Below are positions 11,201 through 21,800 of a DNA stretch of 52,046 bases, in pieces (position 1 is the stretch's first letter; every line of letters starts with the position of its first letter). The notes beneath the pieces were generated by a model. The model searched no databases. It saw nothing but the letters and a program-made list of their open reading frames with translations, and was not told where the DNA came from. Both the position numbers and the translations under genes were made by a program. The DNA is from Syntrophorhabdaceae bacterium PtaU1.Bin034 (GTDB lineage Bacteria; Desulfobacterota_G; Syntrophorhabdia; Syntrophorhabdales; WCHB1-27), in NCBI GenBank assembly GCA_002067405.1, contig MVRP01000011.1, forward strand, positions 1 through 52,046, in the 5' to 3' direction.

Positions 11201-14200
11201 ATGCTGCCCGGGTGGAGAGTGATCCTGTCGGCAGGGATTTCCGTCTTGCTGTTCGTATCGTAGTGTGCGAGCACCACTTGCCCGAAGGGCGCCGCAAGGA
11301 ACCCGTAATGGTCGATCGTCGATGCCTGGATCGTCAGACTTCCGCCCGCGGAATAGATCGTCCCGCCCGCGGAATCACCCGGGAGGATGGTGACATTTCC
11401 CGGGGTCCGGATTGTGAAATCCGAGAGGGTTGCCGGGTAGATGCGGCTCGCTTTCATCACCAGGTCCCCTCTGGTGCCCAGGTAGCCTTTCCAGAGGGCC
11501 GGTGTTTTTGCGCTATAATAGCTGTCGGTGAAGGTAATGTCTTTCCCGGCCTCGAAGGTGGCCCTGGAAAAACCGGAAAGAATGACGCTGCCTACTACGT
11601 CGATCCAGGTGGCCTTGAGGCCCAGTTGTGACGTCCCCTGAGCGGCGTCACTGTCGGAGGCGGGATAGAAGGTGTTGGTGAGTGTTATCCAGGGCGCTTC
11701 GAAGGTGGCCTGCCCGGCTGCGGTCCCGTCGATGATCGGGGCGTCCAGGGTGAATTGCCGCGGGATCTTCGCGTCGATCGGCCCGGACAGTCCCACACCG
11801 CCAAAAGCCCGAAAGGTGAGATCATCAAAACCGGCCGCCATATACCGATCAATGAGGGCCTGAGTAAGGGTCATCGATGACTGGATTGACTTGACCGTAA
11901 GCGTGCCCCCCCTGACACCGTCCGTCTTCGGCAATGCCTTGATATTCACCCCATCAATGCCTTGCATCTGCCCTCCGTAAACCAGCGTCAGGCTCCCGGG
12001 GTCGCTCGCGACCACATATTCGACGGGCATCCCTGAGGCATCTTTCAGGTACGTTCTTACCGGGTCTGAACCCGACACATCGATTTCGCCTCCATTCTCA
12101 AATACCAGGTTTTGTGTCGCCTCCAGGGTCACGCTGCCTCCGGCCATGGGGGTGTAGCCTACCGGATATCCTCTCATGACGGGCTTGCTCTCCGGCTTGT
12201 TGAAGCCTTGAGCAAGGATGCGGCTCCCGTTGTTCAGCGTAATGTCGTAAAGGTCGGCCTTAATCGACACCGTACCCGACGGGGCCTCGATGGTCGCCCC
12301 GTCCACGACGATTCCCTGACCTCGCAGGCTCACCGTGCCGCCGGGGAAGACTTTGAGGTGCGCGCCTCTCCCTATTTCGACGTTAGAGACAACTTGGCCG
12401 CCCGTACTCGCCTTTCCGGCCGTCAATGTGAGAGACGACGAGCCGATTGTCTCGGGCAGGCCATAGACAATTTCGGAATTGGTGTCGCTGGCTGTTCCCA
12501 CTGCGGCAACATTGTTTTTCGGAGATGATACAGCGTGCCCGGCGAAGCCGCTCCCTGTCGCCGGTGAAGCCATTTTAGCCAAAGAGGGTGCGAAAGAGAC
12601 ATTGTCTTCGACGGTCAGGCCGTAGCCGCTTTGCACCGTGATGCTGGAAAAGCCTGTATCGTCCAGTTGAGACCCGCCAAGGACCAGCTTGTTTTTTCGA
12701 AGGTCGGGCAGTGGTGAATCGGCAGTCAGGCCCAACGGTTCCACGTCGGAGGCGATCGAGACGTTTTGGGCCTCAAGGGTGAGGGAGCCGCCCTTTTTGC
12801 CCGAAAGGGAAAGCCCTTTGAGCGTGCCCTCGAGGACTACCGCGGGACCTTTGACAGAGATACTGCCGGCGTCTCCACCGGTGATCGCTCCCTTCTCGCT
12901 GATCGAGTAGCCGCCGCTCGCATCGACCAGTGCGCCTTTGCTTACGATCACTCCTTCACCGGTGTTGTAAGAATTCAGGTCGACGATTGTAATCGCTCCT
13001 CCGCCTGTCTGCCCAGTTCTGATCGTACCCGCCGGCAGGCTGTTGTCGATCCGCTCGCCGGCTACAGTGAGCCTGCTGCCGTCTCCCAGGAATATCCTTT
13101 GCGTCAGCGGTTCATAAGTATCCAAATCCTGGTTTTGATAAGAACGAACCGAGGTGTAATTATCCTTAAGCTCCAGCGTAATATCTCCGCCGGGCACGCT
13201 GACGCTGCCGTAATGCTCGATTCTGCGCGCCGATGCATAAAAGCTGCCTCCTCCAAGCTTCGCAAGGGCCGCTTTGGTCGAATCAGCCTTTTCTTCTTTT
13301 GTGAGAAAACGCCTTGATGGAATCGATACTGTGGCACCCTCTTCGATGCGCACACCCAGGTTGGCATTGATCTCAAGGCTTCCCAGTTTTGCATCGTTCA
13401 GTTTCCCGGCGGAGAGGACCGTCGAGGAAGAATCCGCCGGCAAGGGGTCGTCAGCGCCAAATCCTGGGGAAAGAGGGGTTACATCGGCCTTTATGATGAC
13501 GTCGCGCAGGATGGAGTCCAAATCCAGGTATGCAGCATCGTTACCTGCTGTGCCTACATGTTTCACGCCGAGTACCACCTTTCCTCCTCGCGGCTCCTCG
13601 GTCCCTTTGGAATTCGCATTCCCCGATTTATTCGTGTCCTCTTTCGCTTCAGTCTGGTAGGCGCCTTTTACCACGGACCCGTCGAGGATGCCGTCGAGGA
13701 TCATTCTGCTTCCGGTGATGGTCAGACTCCCTGCGTCGCTCCCCTCCACGTACGGGCCCCGATAGTCCATGACGGCATTGGCGCCGCCGGTAAAAAGCCC
13801 CTCAAACGCCTCCTTGACCCCGTAGCGCTCGTGAGAAACGGTCTGGTAGTTCACCACCCTGTCATACAAAAGGTACTGCTCCGCCTTGCTGATATCGTAG
13901 ACGGTTGTGCCTGACGCAAGCTTCGTCGTATCCATCCGGCCCGCCCCGTAGAGGAACCCCCCTCCTGCGAAGAGGATTTTGGCGCCGTCCTTGACGATAA
14001 CGTCACCTTGACCCGCGCCCACAATGATCGTACCGCCTTTTGTTGCCTGCTCGAGGGCAGTGGCGGTCCCGGCGTCCAGAGAACCGGAAACATCCCCGAT
14101 TGTCGATCCGTAAAGCTTGTCGAACTTGATTGTGTACGCCTTCAGCACACCCTCTTTTTGCCCGAAATCATCCCTCAGTTCCACGCTGCCAAGTTTGGCT

Positions 14201-15461
14201 GATGTCACGTTTCCATCAGCCGACTGTGCTACCCATGTGCCGCTCACGTCGATACTGCTGCCCGTCTCAAGGTAGACCCGTTCCATGGCTCTGAGATTCA
14301 CCGTCCCTGAAGGGGCCTCGATAACGCCCCTGTGCTCGATCCGTTTTGTTGGCGTCTGCACGAAATTGGTCAACACGCCATACCCGTTGTATCTGGGCTC
14401 TGGGAAACCGCCTATGTCCACAGTCCCCCCTGCGAAGGTAAAGGACTTGTCGTATGCTTCGGTTGCTTCGGAAACCGGTGTCCAGGTGACGCTCTTCGGA
14501 CCGGTCGATACCCGTTCGGTTGCATGGAGCTCTATCAAACCGGCTTTCCGCACTGCGGAAATGGATCGGATCACGCCGTCCTGGTTCACCAGCCCGCCGT
14601 ACATGCCGACCAGGCCCGTATCGGCGATCATCATTCCGCCTTCTAAATTGGTTGCTTCTCCATGGCCCGAGTTGACGAGGATGACCGGGAATGTCCGGGT
14701 CGTGTTTTCGTCGGGGTCATACTGCATCTGCACTTCAGTGCCCGCAATGAGCCCGATCTGGCCGAGGGGCGCGAAAATGGTGCCGCTGTTCTCAACGGTG
14801 GGGGCGATGAGAAAAACGGAATTGTACGCATCGGTCTCGTTTAGCGGCCCTATGTACCCGTGGTTGGAGACCGTGCCGGGGGGAATGAGGGAGTTGTAGA
14901 AGAGCTCTCCGTTGACAATTTCATCGGATTTGCTACTGAAGTTGAGAACGCCGTCGATGAAATTCTGGCTCGTAATGTTCAGCGAGGATGCGATCAGGGA
15001 ATGGACGTTGACCTGCGCGGTAGGGGAAAAAAGGATGCCGTTCTGATTGATGAGGTACACCTGGCCGTCTGCTGAGAGCCTTCCATAGATCTGGCTGGGG
15101 TTTTTATCCCAGATCCGGTTCAGGGCAGCCCAGCTTGTGTTTCCTTTCTGATCGAAATGCACCCAGGCGTCGGTGCCTATGTTGAACTCTCTCCAATCGA
15201 CGATCGCTTTTTTTCAACCTGATTGACGATCGATTTGTTGGTCCCCGGGATCCTGTAATAAGGATTGTTCGGGTCCAGCCCCTGGATCGAGCCCTGCGGT
15301 TTCGATGGATCTGATGTACCAAGGATGGGCCGCGCAGTCGGGAGAACTGTCGGGAGGGCAGGAGTCACGCTCCCGTAAAACCCCGGAATGTTGGGACCTG
15401 CCACAGCCAGGCAGGGGATCATGATGATCCCCAACAAGATGCACCATGTTCTTCGGATCAT
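5275..15461 (-). CDS. Giant TpsA exoprotein (filamentous haemagglutinin family), frame-interrupted near its 5' end
   Basis: A secreted beta-helix protein of about 3,395 aa. The start at 15461 (AAGGGG eight bases upstream) encodes a signal peptide, MIRRTWCILLGIIMIPCLAVA, then GSVTPALPTVLPTA. This frame runs into a stop at 15177. The TPS/haemagglutination-activity domain continues in the -1 frame (AIVDWREFNIGTDAWVHFD, then NRIWDKNPSQIYGRL and GQVYLINQNGILFSPTAQV). The switch point is an A7 tract at 15208-15214. Most of the rest is right-handed beta-helix repeats (GSVTLEA, GGTLTVKS, GDVTFRS motifs) with a mid-region rich in LLPGYYSLLPEQYAFLPG, typical of the large DUF3739-type haemagglutinin-like proteins. 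A proline run (PPPPPPDPP) near residue 2,230 separates two helix blocks. It should be exported by the TpsB encoded immediately upstream. The frame break could be programmed frameshifting, phase variation, a pseudogene or a sequencing error. Confidence 0.85.
15207..15213 (-). other. A AAA AAG slippery heptamer at the tpsA frame junction
   Basis: On the minus strand the signal-peptide frame reads GTT GAA AAA AAG CGA, which puts the heptamer A AAA AAG exactly in the X XXY YYZ phase used for bacterial -1 ribosomal frameshifting (as in E. coli dnaX). A one-base slip back makes the next codons GCG ATC GTC GAT TGG, the start of the conserved secretion domain. The tract has seven A residues; eight (or five) would restore one continuous frame. 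I see no strong Shine-Dalgarno-like stimulator upstream (only CAGG). Short CGATCG palindromes lie on both sides of the tract. Confidence 0.6.
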
Positions 15462-15611
15462 TTTTCGGACCCCTTCGGTTCAGACTTGGTAAGACACAAA
15501 TTGACTGTGTGGGGACAGGTTATCAGGCCCATGTTTCATCTGCGTTACAGAATGTTAAATTTCTCATTAACGTCTCCCCGCAGCTTCTGTCCTCGGACAT
15601 CGCCAACCGTG

Positions 15612-17240
15612 TCAAAACTGAATCCCTGCCTTGAAATACCATCGCTCCCGGTATTTTTCCGTATAGTCCATATTTGCCAGAGGAAAGCCTACTGAACCCT
15701 CGTAGTACCAATTTTTATAGACGGTCCCCCGTATGCCCGCGCCCACGCCTTTGAGGTTGATGGTCTCTCTGGTTGGGGGAAGGACATCAATGGTCTGAAC
15801 CCACGCATAGTCAAAAAACACGTACGGAACTAACTGGGCCCGTCCCTGCAGACCCAACCGGGGCCCCATGTCGGGCGCGGAGATTTCAACAGTCGCATGA
15901 AACGCGTTATCCCCAAGTGCCTCGGCTTCCTTGTATCCCCGCACACTCGCCATGCCGCCGGCGACATATTGCTCGTTGGAAATGAGCGGCTGGTCGGCAA
16001 TCTGGCCGTCCACCTTGACGAACAGGGACATGCCGGCCGGAAGTTTCTGGCTCCTCTCGACCCCGGCGGTGAAATACAGGTAATTGCCCTTTGCCTGGTA
16101 GCGCTTTATCTCGAATTCACGCTCGTCCGTGACCAATCCCCGGAAGACCATGTTCAATCCGCTGCTGAAGCGGGTCATTCCCCAGGGGTCGGGGAGAGAG
16201 GCGGCATACGCGAACGAGAGGGGGGCATATGTCATGGGCGTCTTCATCGCCGGTGTATCCGGGGTATTGAAGCCGACCGTCTCCTGGAAATCCTTGTAGT
16301 CGAAACCCAGGGTAATGTTGTGCGCATACTGTTCGTAAGGCGCGAGGGGCACCACGTACCGGATGCCGAAGATCGTTCCCTTGCCCGTGACAAGGAAGCC
16401 CTGACCGAAGGTCGTGGTATTGCTGTCCGACCGGAGACCGTATACCGCTATGTGATGGTCGGCCATCCAGGGCGCTGCCAGCGTGTAAGAGAGCGCATAG
16501 AGCCTCACTTCTTTCGTATCCTCGGGAGAAGTCTGGATCTGGGCCGAGACGGAATGGTCCCTTTGCCACAGGTTGTCGTACCGGAGCATGGCGTTGAGCC
16601 GCAGGTCCTTTGTGTCATGGGTGCTCCGGTTGTTCAGCTCGAGGTTGCCGTGAAGGGGGAGCTTGTCCTCCACCTTGATCTCCACGTCGGTGAAACCCGG
16701 TTCCGTGCCGGGGGAGAGGACTGGCGACGCCTTGAAGTCCTGGCCGCTGTTTATCCGCTCCAGGTCCTTCTGGACCAGAGGGACATAAAGGACCTTTCCC
16801 GGCGCCAGGGACGGGAGATCACGCAGGATTTTCGAACGGGTGTACCATTCATTGCCGGTCACCCGGACCTTTCCGATCTTGCTTTCGATGACCTGAAGAC
16901 GGACGGTTCCGTCCTGGACCGTCTGCTCGGGAATGTTGACAAAGACTGCAGGGTATCCCGCGTCGTGATACGCCTTTTCAAGGGCGTTGCGGGCCGTCTC
17001 AACACCCTGGGCGGTCCTGTTCGGTCCCTTGTACGGCTGGAGAATGTCGTTGATCTTCTTGTCCGGGAAAAGACTGTTCCCCTCGACGATAAAAGACCGG
17101 ATCTCGAAGGTTGGCGATTCCTCGGCCGACTCGGCCCGATTGCCAAGAATGAGAACAAGCGCCAAAAGGAGGAGCAAAAGGCCCGGCCATGGCCTTCGTG
17201 ACCTTATCGATTCCAGAAATCCGGTGCATCTCGATTCCAT
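15612..17240 (-). CDS. TpsB outer-membrane transporter (FhaC/ShlB/HecB family)
   Basis: A 542-aa Omp85-type transporter of a two-partner secretion system. An N-terminal signal sequence (hydrophobic residues about 18-34, before AESAEE) is followed by POTRA domains (FEIRSFIVEGNSLFPDKKIN; AYHDAGYPAVFVNIPEQ; VRLQVIESKIGKVRVTGN) and a C-terminal barrel. The barrel holds the diagnostic VRGY motif (GGMASVRGYKEAEALGD) and ends in phenylalanine (KAGIQF). The length is normal for the family. It would recognise the TPS domain of the exoprotein encoded 150 bp downstream and move it across the outer membrane. The ATG at 17240 has only a weak ribosome binding site. A Pho-box-like promoter lies about 270 bp upstream. 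Confidence 0.92.
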   Translation of the reverse strand: MESRCTGFLESIRSRRPWPGLLLLLLALVLILGNRAESAEESPTFEIRSFIVEGNSLFPDKKINDILQPYKGPNRTAQGVETARNALEKAYHDAGYPAVFVNIPEQTVQDGTVRLQVIESKIGKVRVTGNEWYTRSKILRDLPSLAPGKVLYVPLVQKDLERINSGQDFKASPVLSPGTEPGFTDVEIKVEDKLPLHGNLELNNRSTHDTKDLRLNAMLRYDNLWQRDHSVSAQIQTSPEDTKEVRLYALSYTLAAPWMADHHIAVYGLRSDSNTTTFGQGFLVTGKGTIFGIRYVVPLAPYEQYAHNITLGFDYKDFQETVGFNTPDTPAMKTPMTYAPLSFAYAASLPDPWGMTRFSSGLNMVFRGLVTDEREFEIKRYQAKGNYLYFTAGVERSQKLPAGMSLFVKVDGQIADQPLISNEQYVAGGMASVRGYKEAEALGDNAFHATVEISAPDMGPRLGLQGRAQLVPYVFFDYAWVQTIDVLPPTRETINLKGVGAGIRGTVYKNWYYEGSVGFPLANMDYTEKYRERWYFKAGIQF

Positions 17241-17505
17241 GACTTCAGTCCACCAGAAAGAGAGGTGATTTGCGCAGGTTTGAGTCTTCGCCGACCGATT
17301 GATAGGATGAAGTGATCAGGACGATTGAAGGATAGAGGGCGAGTGGTCCTGCGTTACCTGTTCCGGTGGCTTTCGCCGATTCTCTTGGCTGATCCATCGT
17401 TCAAATCCCTGGTTATCTATTTTCTGCGCCGCGAAGAAAGCACGGTTCCGCTCGGCATTGTGTGGACACACCGACGCACCGGACTGATGCGGTAAATTTA
17501 GCAGA

Positions 17506-17549
17506 GGGTTATTGCAGCCACGTTACCGGGTCGTTAAGGCGTCGTTAAT
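17506..17549 (-). promoter_or_regulatory. Pho-box-type promoter reading toward tpsB
   Basis: On the minus strand three 7-bp units lie exactly 11 bp apart: ATTAACG, CTTAACG, GGTAACG. Nine bases later comes TAACCC, a partial -10 (TAnnn match, last base off). The implied 5' untranslated region to tpsB is about 260 bases. The same array read on the plus strand would point at the lipoprotein gene, which has its own sigma-70 promoter. The rest of 17241-17602 holds nothing else I recognise. Confidence 0.6.
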
Positions 17550-17602
17550 TCTCTGCCGGCAAAACCGTGACTCAGCTTGTATGATCGAGCACACGTCTCG
17601 CA

Positions 17603-17631
17603 TTGACATCAACAGAATCGGTACTTAGGAT
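17603..17631 (+). promoter_or_regulatory. Sigma-70-type promoter of the lipoprotein gene
   Basis: A perfect -35 (TTGACA, 17603-17608), a 17-base spacer and TAGGAT as the -10 (17626-17631). Transcription would start near 17638, giving an untranslated leader of about 48 bases before the lipoprotein ATG. Confidence 0.6.
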
Positions 17632-17685
17632 GTGGATAGTCATCAAACAAGCAAGGCTTCATCGGAAAGCCGGGAGGTGCGGAAA

Positions 17686-18045
17686 ATGCCTGCTTTTTAC
17701 CGGTATGTCTTTCTCTGTTTCTCGGTTTTGATTGTGGTGATCCCGACCGGCTGCGCGACCACGCGTCCGTCTCCCTTAACCGTTTCCCAGGTCGTAGACC
17801 TGAGCAAGGAGGGTGTGCCGTCCGGCGAGATCATCAATCGCATGAAAGAATCCCGGGCCTCCTACCCCCTCGAAGCGAGCCAGCTTGCCCGGCTCAAGGA
17901 ACAAGGGGTTTCCGACCCGGTAATCGACTACATGCAGCAGACGTACCTCACAGAAGCGCGCCGGGAGCAGGAGCTGCAGGACAGGGCATTGTGGCCGGGT
18001 TATTGGGGCCCTCCGGGACCGTGGGGACCATACGACAGGGAGTAA
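17686..18045 (+). CDS. Small lipoprotein of unknown function
   Basis: A 119-aa protein starting MPAFYRYVFLCFSVLIVVIP with a lipobox ending IPTGC, so it is lipidated and probably outer-membrane or periplasm-facing. After the cysteine comes a helical segment (LTVSQVVDLSKEGVPSGEII, then LARLKEQGVSDPVIDYM) of the kind found in short periplasmic 'SHOCT/DUF-like' proteins, and a tail rich in W, G and P (WPGYWGPPGPWGPY). ATG 17686 is preferred over an in-frame GTG at 17632 because GGGAGG lies upstream and the signal peptide starts there. The specific role is unknown. Confidence 0.75.
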   Translation: MPAFYRYVFLCFSVLIVVIPTGCATTRPSPLTVSQVVDLSKEGVPSGEIINRMKESRASYPLEASQLARLKEQGVSDPVIDYMQQTYLTEARREQELQDRALWPGYWGPPGPWGPYDRE

Positions 18046-18118
18046 TTCCACAGCTCCCTGCCGCAAGACGTGCGGCCGTAGCGGTTTCCGGACAGGCGCG
18101 AATGCATGAGCCTTCACT

Positions 18119-18173
18119 CTTAACACGCATTTCATCAAGTGGTGACACCGCTGCAACATACGCACGGTATTGT
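18119..18173 (+). promoter_or_regulatory. Pho-box-type promoter of the receiver gene
   Basis: Units CTTAACA, TTTCATC, GGTGACA and TGCAACA start at 18119, 18130, 18141 and 18152, a strict 11-bp period. Nine bases later is TATTGT (18168-18173), matching TAnnnT. No -35 element is needed in this architecture. The predicted start of transcription is about 30 bases before the receiver ATG. Confidence 0.7.
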
Positions 18174-18211
18174 TCTTCCTTTCAAAGAACAATATATGAG
18201 GTGCTGACGGA

Positions 18212-18601
18212 ATGAATGAACGGATTCTCATAATAGACGATGAGCAAATCTCGTTGCAGGTATTGAGGGACATACTCGAGGTAATGGGGTACCGGGTTGA
18301 AGCAAAACGAACCGGCCACGAGGCACTTCAAACATTTGGACAAGACCCTTACGGGTTTGATGCGATCATTTCCGATCAATACCTGAACGCCACTGTCCGC
18401 GGCCTGACACTTGCGAAAGAGTTCCTGAAGATAAGGTCCGATACGCCTATAATCATCTGGACGGGTGATATTGAGGAGATAAGGGAAGAGGCAAACGGGT
18501 TGGGAATTCGCTGGCTCTTGCAAAAACCGGTGACGATCGGCCATCTCATCGGCACCGTAATCGAGGCCCTGAGGAACCGGCCTGTAAATCGTCAGGTTTA
18601 A
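18212..18601 (+). CDS. Stand-alone response-regulator receiver
   Basis: A 129-aa single receiver domain with no output domain. It has the acidic pocket (LIIDDE), the phosphoacceptor aspartate (AIISDQYLN), the switch threonine (IIIWTGD) and the conserved lysine (LLQKPV). Such proteins act as phosphate shuttles or by binding partners. The hybrid kinase with an Hpt domain encoded 240 bp downstream is an obvious partner. GAGGTG lies upstream of the ATG at a usual distance. A Pho-box-like promoter precedes it. Confidence 0.88.
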   Translation: MNERILIIDDEQISLQVLRDILEVMGYRVEAKRTGHEALQTFGQDPYGFDAIISDQYLNATVRGLTLAKEFLKIRSDTPIIIWTGDIEEIREEANGLGIRWLLQKPVTIGHLIGTVIEALRNRPVNRQV

Positions 18602-18699
18602 CCCCACTCCGCTCTGCTGTCAAATAGTCCCGCAAAGATCGATGGGGCAGCCCACATTGCCTATGTTGCCCAAAAACATTCGTCAGCCGGTTCTCTCTT

Positions 18700-18717
18700 G
18701 TTAAAAATGTGTTAATA
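18700..18717. promoter_or_regulatory. Two-unit Pho-box-like repeat before the hybrid kinase
   Basis: Two units (GTTAAAA and GTTAATA on the plus strand; ATTAACA and TTTAACA on the minus strand) lie 11 bp apart. The minus-strand reading fits the consensus better, but no TAnnnT hexamer follows at nine bases in either direction. This is therefore a weak or operator-only site. The remainder of 18602-18841 shows no gene or other recognisable element. Confidence 0.35.
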
Positions 18718-18841
18718 ACGCACCTTTGAGGCTGTTTCGCCTTAAGGATGATAAGTCTCCTTCCGTCTACCTTTAAAAAGACGGGGGGATCTCTCCGCAG
18801 ATATCCCCTGCCCTTTTGCATACCGGAAGGAACCGCGTAGA

Positions 18842-21800
18842 ATGACCCTGCAGGGAAAACTTTTTGCAAACGCTTTCGTCACCGTCGTTGGCATACTCCT
18901 CATAGGTGCGGCCAGCCTTTTAGGATTCTTTCAGGTGAAACAGAGCATCCATGAGGTGACGGACCGATCCACGCCGTACCAGCTCAAAACCCTGGAATTC
19001 ACCAAGACGCTTCAGGAGCATACAAACGGACTGATGGAGGTTGCGAATGCCTCTGTTGCCGCCGATGTGGATCGCAAAGAGGGCGATCTGAAGGAGGGCA
19101 TCATAAAGCTCAGGGCCCTCTCCTCCGAGATCCAGTCTTTCAAGGTTGCGTCAGGCACGGTCGAAATCGGCCGGACAGCGGGTGAGGTGGAAGGGCTGAC
19201 CCATGAGATCATCCATACGACCCGTGAACGGATAGGAGCGGAAGACCGGGCGGCAGCGTCGGTCAGGGAGGCCCATAGAAGGTTGAAGATGCTTGCAGAG
19301 GATCGCATGGCGCTCCAGGCTTCCCTGAAAAGGCTTCAAGGTAAAGTCATCTCGGACCTGACCCGGTCCACATCGAGAAGCAAAGGAATGACCGACCAGT
19401 TTCGCGCCATTGAACGTATAAAAGATATGTTCCAGGGACTTCAGGCGGCTTACAGCGACCTCCGGCGAACAGAAACCGTCGACGAGACGGACGTGGTAAA
19501 GGGACGCCTGCTCTTTGCCCTTGACGGCATCACCCACGCTGCCGGTAATCTCCCCTCCATCGAGAAATCGGCGCGATCCCTTGAACAGCGTCTCACGGAC
19601 AAGAAAGGCCCTCTGGCAATAAGGGCGTCGTTCCTCTCAAATCCGGGGAGTAGCACCGGGGAGAAGCTCTTTGAGGATTCCTGGCGTGCCGGCAATGCCC
19701 GGGTCGATGAGCTTGCCCGCATCATCGTGGAAAACGCGGAAGATGCCGCCGCAGCCTTCTATGCTGAAAACAGCCGGCTCAAGGAGCACCTTGCAAGCTC
19801 TGACATGGTCAGCAAGGTGATGATACTTAACGCCGAAATGACCGCCGTAGCCGACGCGATCCACTATTCGGTCCAGACCCTTTTTGCCGAGCGGGATAAG
19901 CACCAGATCGGGGAAATCCGGACTACCGTAAAAAGGCTCTTTGACCGGGCCCGGGAAATCAAAGCTCCCATGGAGACGGCTTTGGCGACGATCGGGCAGG
20001 AGTCCGAGCGGAAGGTAATGGAAGACTCATCGGCGGGGCTCGACCGCGTGGAAGAACTGGTGATGAAGCCGGGCGGCATGATCGAAAACCTGAGAGAAGC
20101 GGCAGCATCAAGAAAACAATCCGGAGAGCTCGCCGTAAAGCTCGCCGGCATGATCCGCTCCGAAAAAGAGAGGGGCAACAGAAATGTTCTGGACGCCCAG
20201 GGAAAGCAGCAGCGCTCGGTGTCGTTGATGAATGTCGTCACCAGAGCGGTCACCATAGTGCTCCTGGCCGTTATCGGGCTCGTCCTTGCTGTCACTACCG
20301 TGCTGAGCTGGCGGATCGCCCGGTCGATCGTCATTCTCGTGAAGGACTTACTCGCTGCCAAAGAAGATGCGGAGGCTGCCAGCAGGGCCAAATCACAGTT
20401 CCTCGCGAACATCAGTCACGAGATCAGGACACCCATGAACGGCGTCCTCGGGCTCCTTGAGCTGCTCAAGACAACGCCTCTCTCGAAACGGCAGAGCGAT
20501 TACGCGACTATGGCGCTCTCATCAGGTGTGACGCTCCTCAACGTGATCAACGACGTTCTCGACTTCTCCAAGATAGAAGCGGGTCAGATGGAACTGAACA
20601 TTGACGATTTCGATCTCCACCAGTCCGTGGAAGAGGCGGTAAGCTTCTTCGCGGAACAGGCCGAAACAAAGAAAATAGAGCTCATATGCCACATCTTCCC
20701 CGATGTGCCGAAGCGGGTGAGAGGGGACGTGGTCCGCCTGCGGCAGATACTCATCAACCTGTTGGGTAATGCCGTGAAGTTCACCGAGTCCGGTGAGGTT
20801 GTCACCCGGGTTTCCCGTGACGGCGGGCGCGACGGCCGCCTGTCGCTGCGCTTCGAGGTGCGTGACACCGGCATCGGCATACCTGCCGGGGTGCAGTCGA
20901 AAATCTTCGAGTCCTTCTCGCAGGCCGATGCCTCCACTACCAGAAAATTCGGCGGAACCGGCCTGGGTCTCAGCATCGCCACGCAGCTCGTCCGGATGAT
21001 GGGAGGAGCAATCGGTGTGACCAGCGAGGTAGGCTCGGGCTCCACGTTCTGGTTTACCGCCGTGGTCGAGCAAAGCGCCGAAGGCGCCGAAGCCGGGCGG
21101 GTCGAGGGAGACGAGGCGAGCTATGAGGCGCTCAAGGGGCTCAAGGTGCTCGTTGCGGATGATAACTCCACCAACAGGCAGATACTGCATGACATGCTCA
21201 CGGCATGGGGGCTCTGCCCGGAGACCGTCCCGAACGGCAACGATGCCCTTGAAGCCCTTACCGGGGCCGCTTCTGCCGGGACGCCCTTCCGGCTCGCCAT
21301 TCTGGACATGATGATGCCCGGCATGGACGGAATCCAGCTGGCGCACGCAATAAGGAGCCGACCGGAGCTCAACGGCATCACCCTCATTATGCTCACCTCC
21401 CTTGATGGGAAAGGGGAATTCGAGTCTTCCCGCGAAAACGGCATTTCCCTACACCTTGTCAAGCCCGTTCGCCAATCGCTGTTGCTCAACGCCCTTGCAT
21501 CCATTGTCGGTATTTCGACCGGTCGGGAGGCATCTCAGGCCGCCCCGGCCGACTCCCCTCTTCCCCGGAAACTTCACGTGCTTCTCGTGGAGGACTACAA
21601 GATGAACCAGACCGTGGGAAAGGCAATGCTCGAGCATCTCGGCTGCTCCGTTGAGATAGCAGACAACGGCAGGATCGCCGTCGATATGTATTCTCGCGCT
21701 GTCTACGACCTTATCCTGATGGACTGCCAGATGCCGGAGATGGACGGTTATGAGGCGACCAGGACCATCAGGGCCATGGAAAAAGAGACGGGAGGACACA

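Noticed and set aside
5275..15461. Regular glycine-rich repeats of the exoprotein as a CRISPR or tandem DNA repeat
   Set aside because: The repeats are protein-level beta-helix rungs and are not conserved as DNA; no spacer-repeat structure exists.
15897..17201. 434-codon plus-strand frame opposite tpsB
   Set aside because: Antisense shadow; no start site support and no domain.
17521..17549. The three-unit array as promoter of the lipoprotein gene
   Set aside because: The units read toward tpsB, and the lipoprotein has a much better sigma-70 promoter at 17603.
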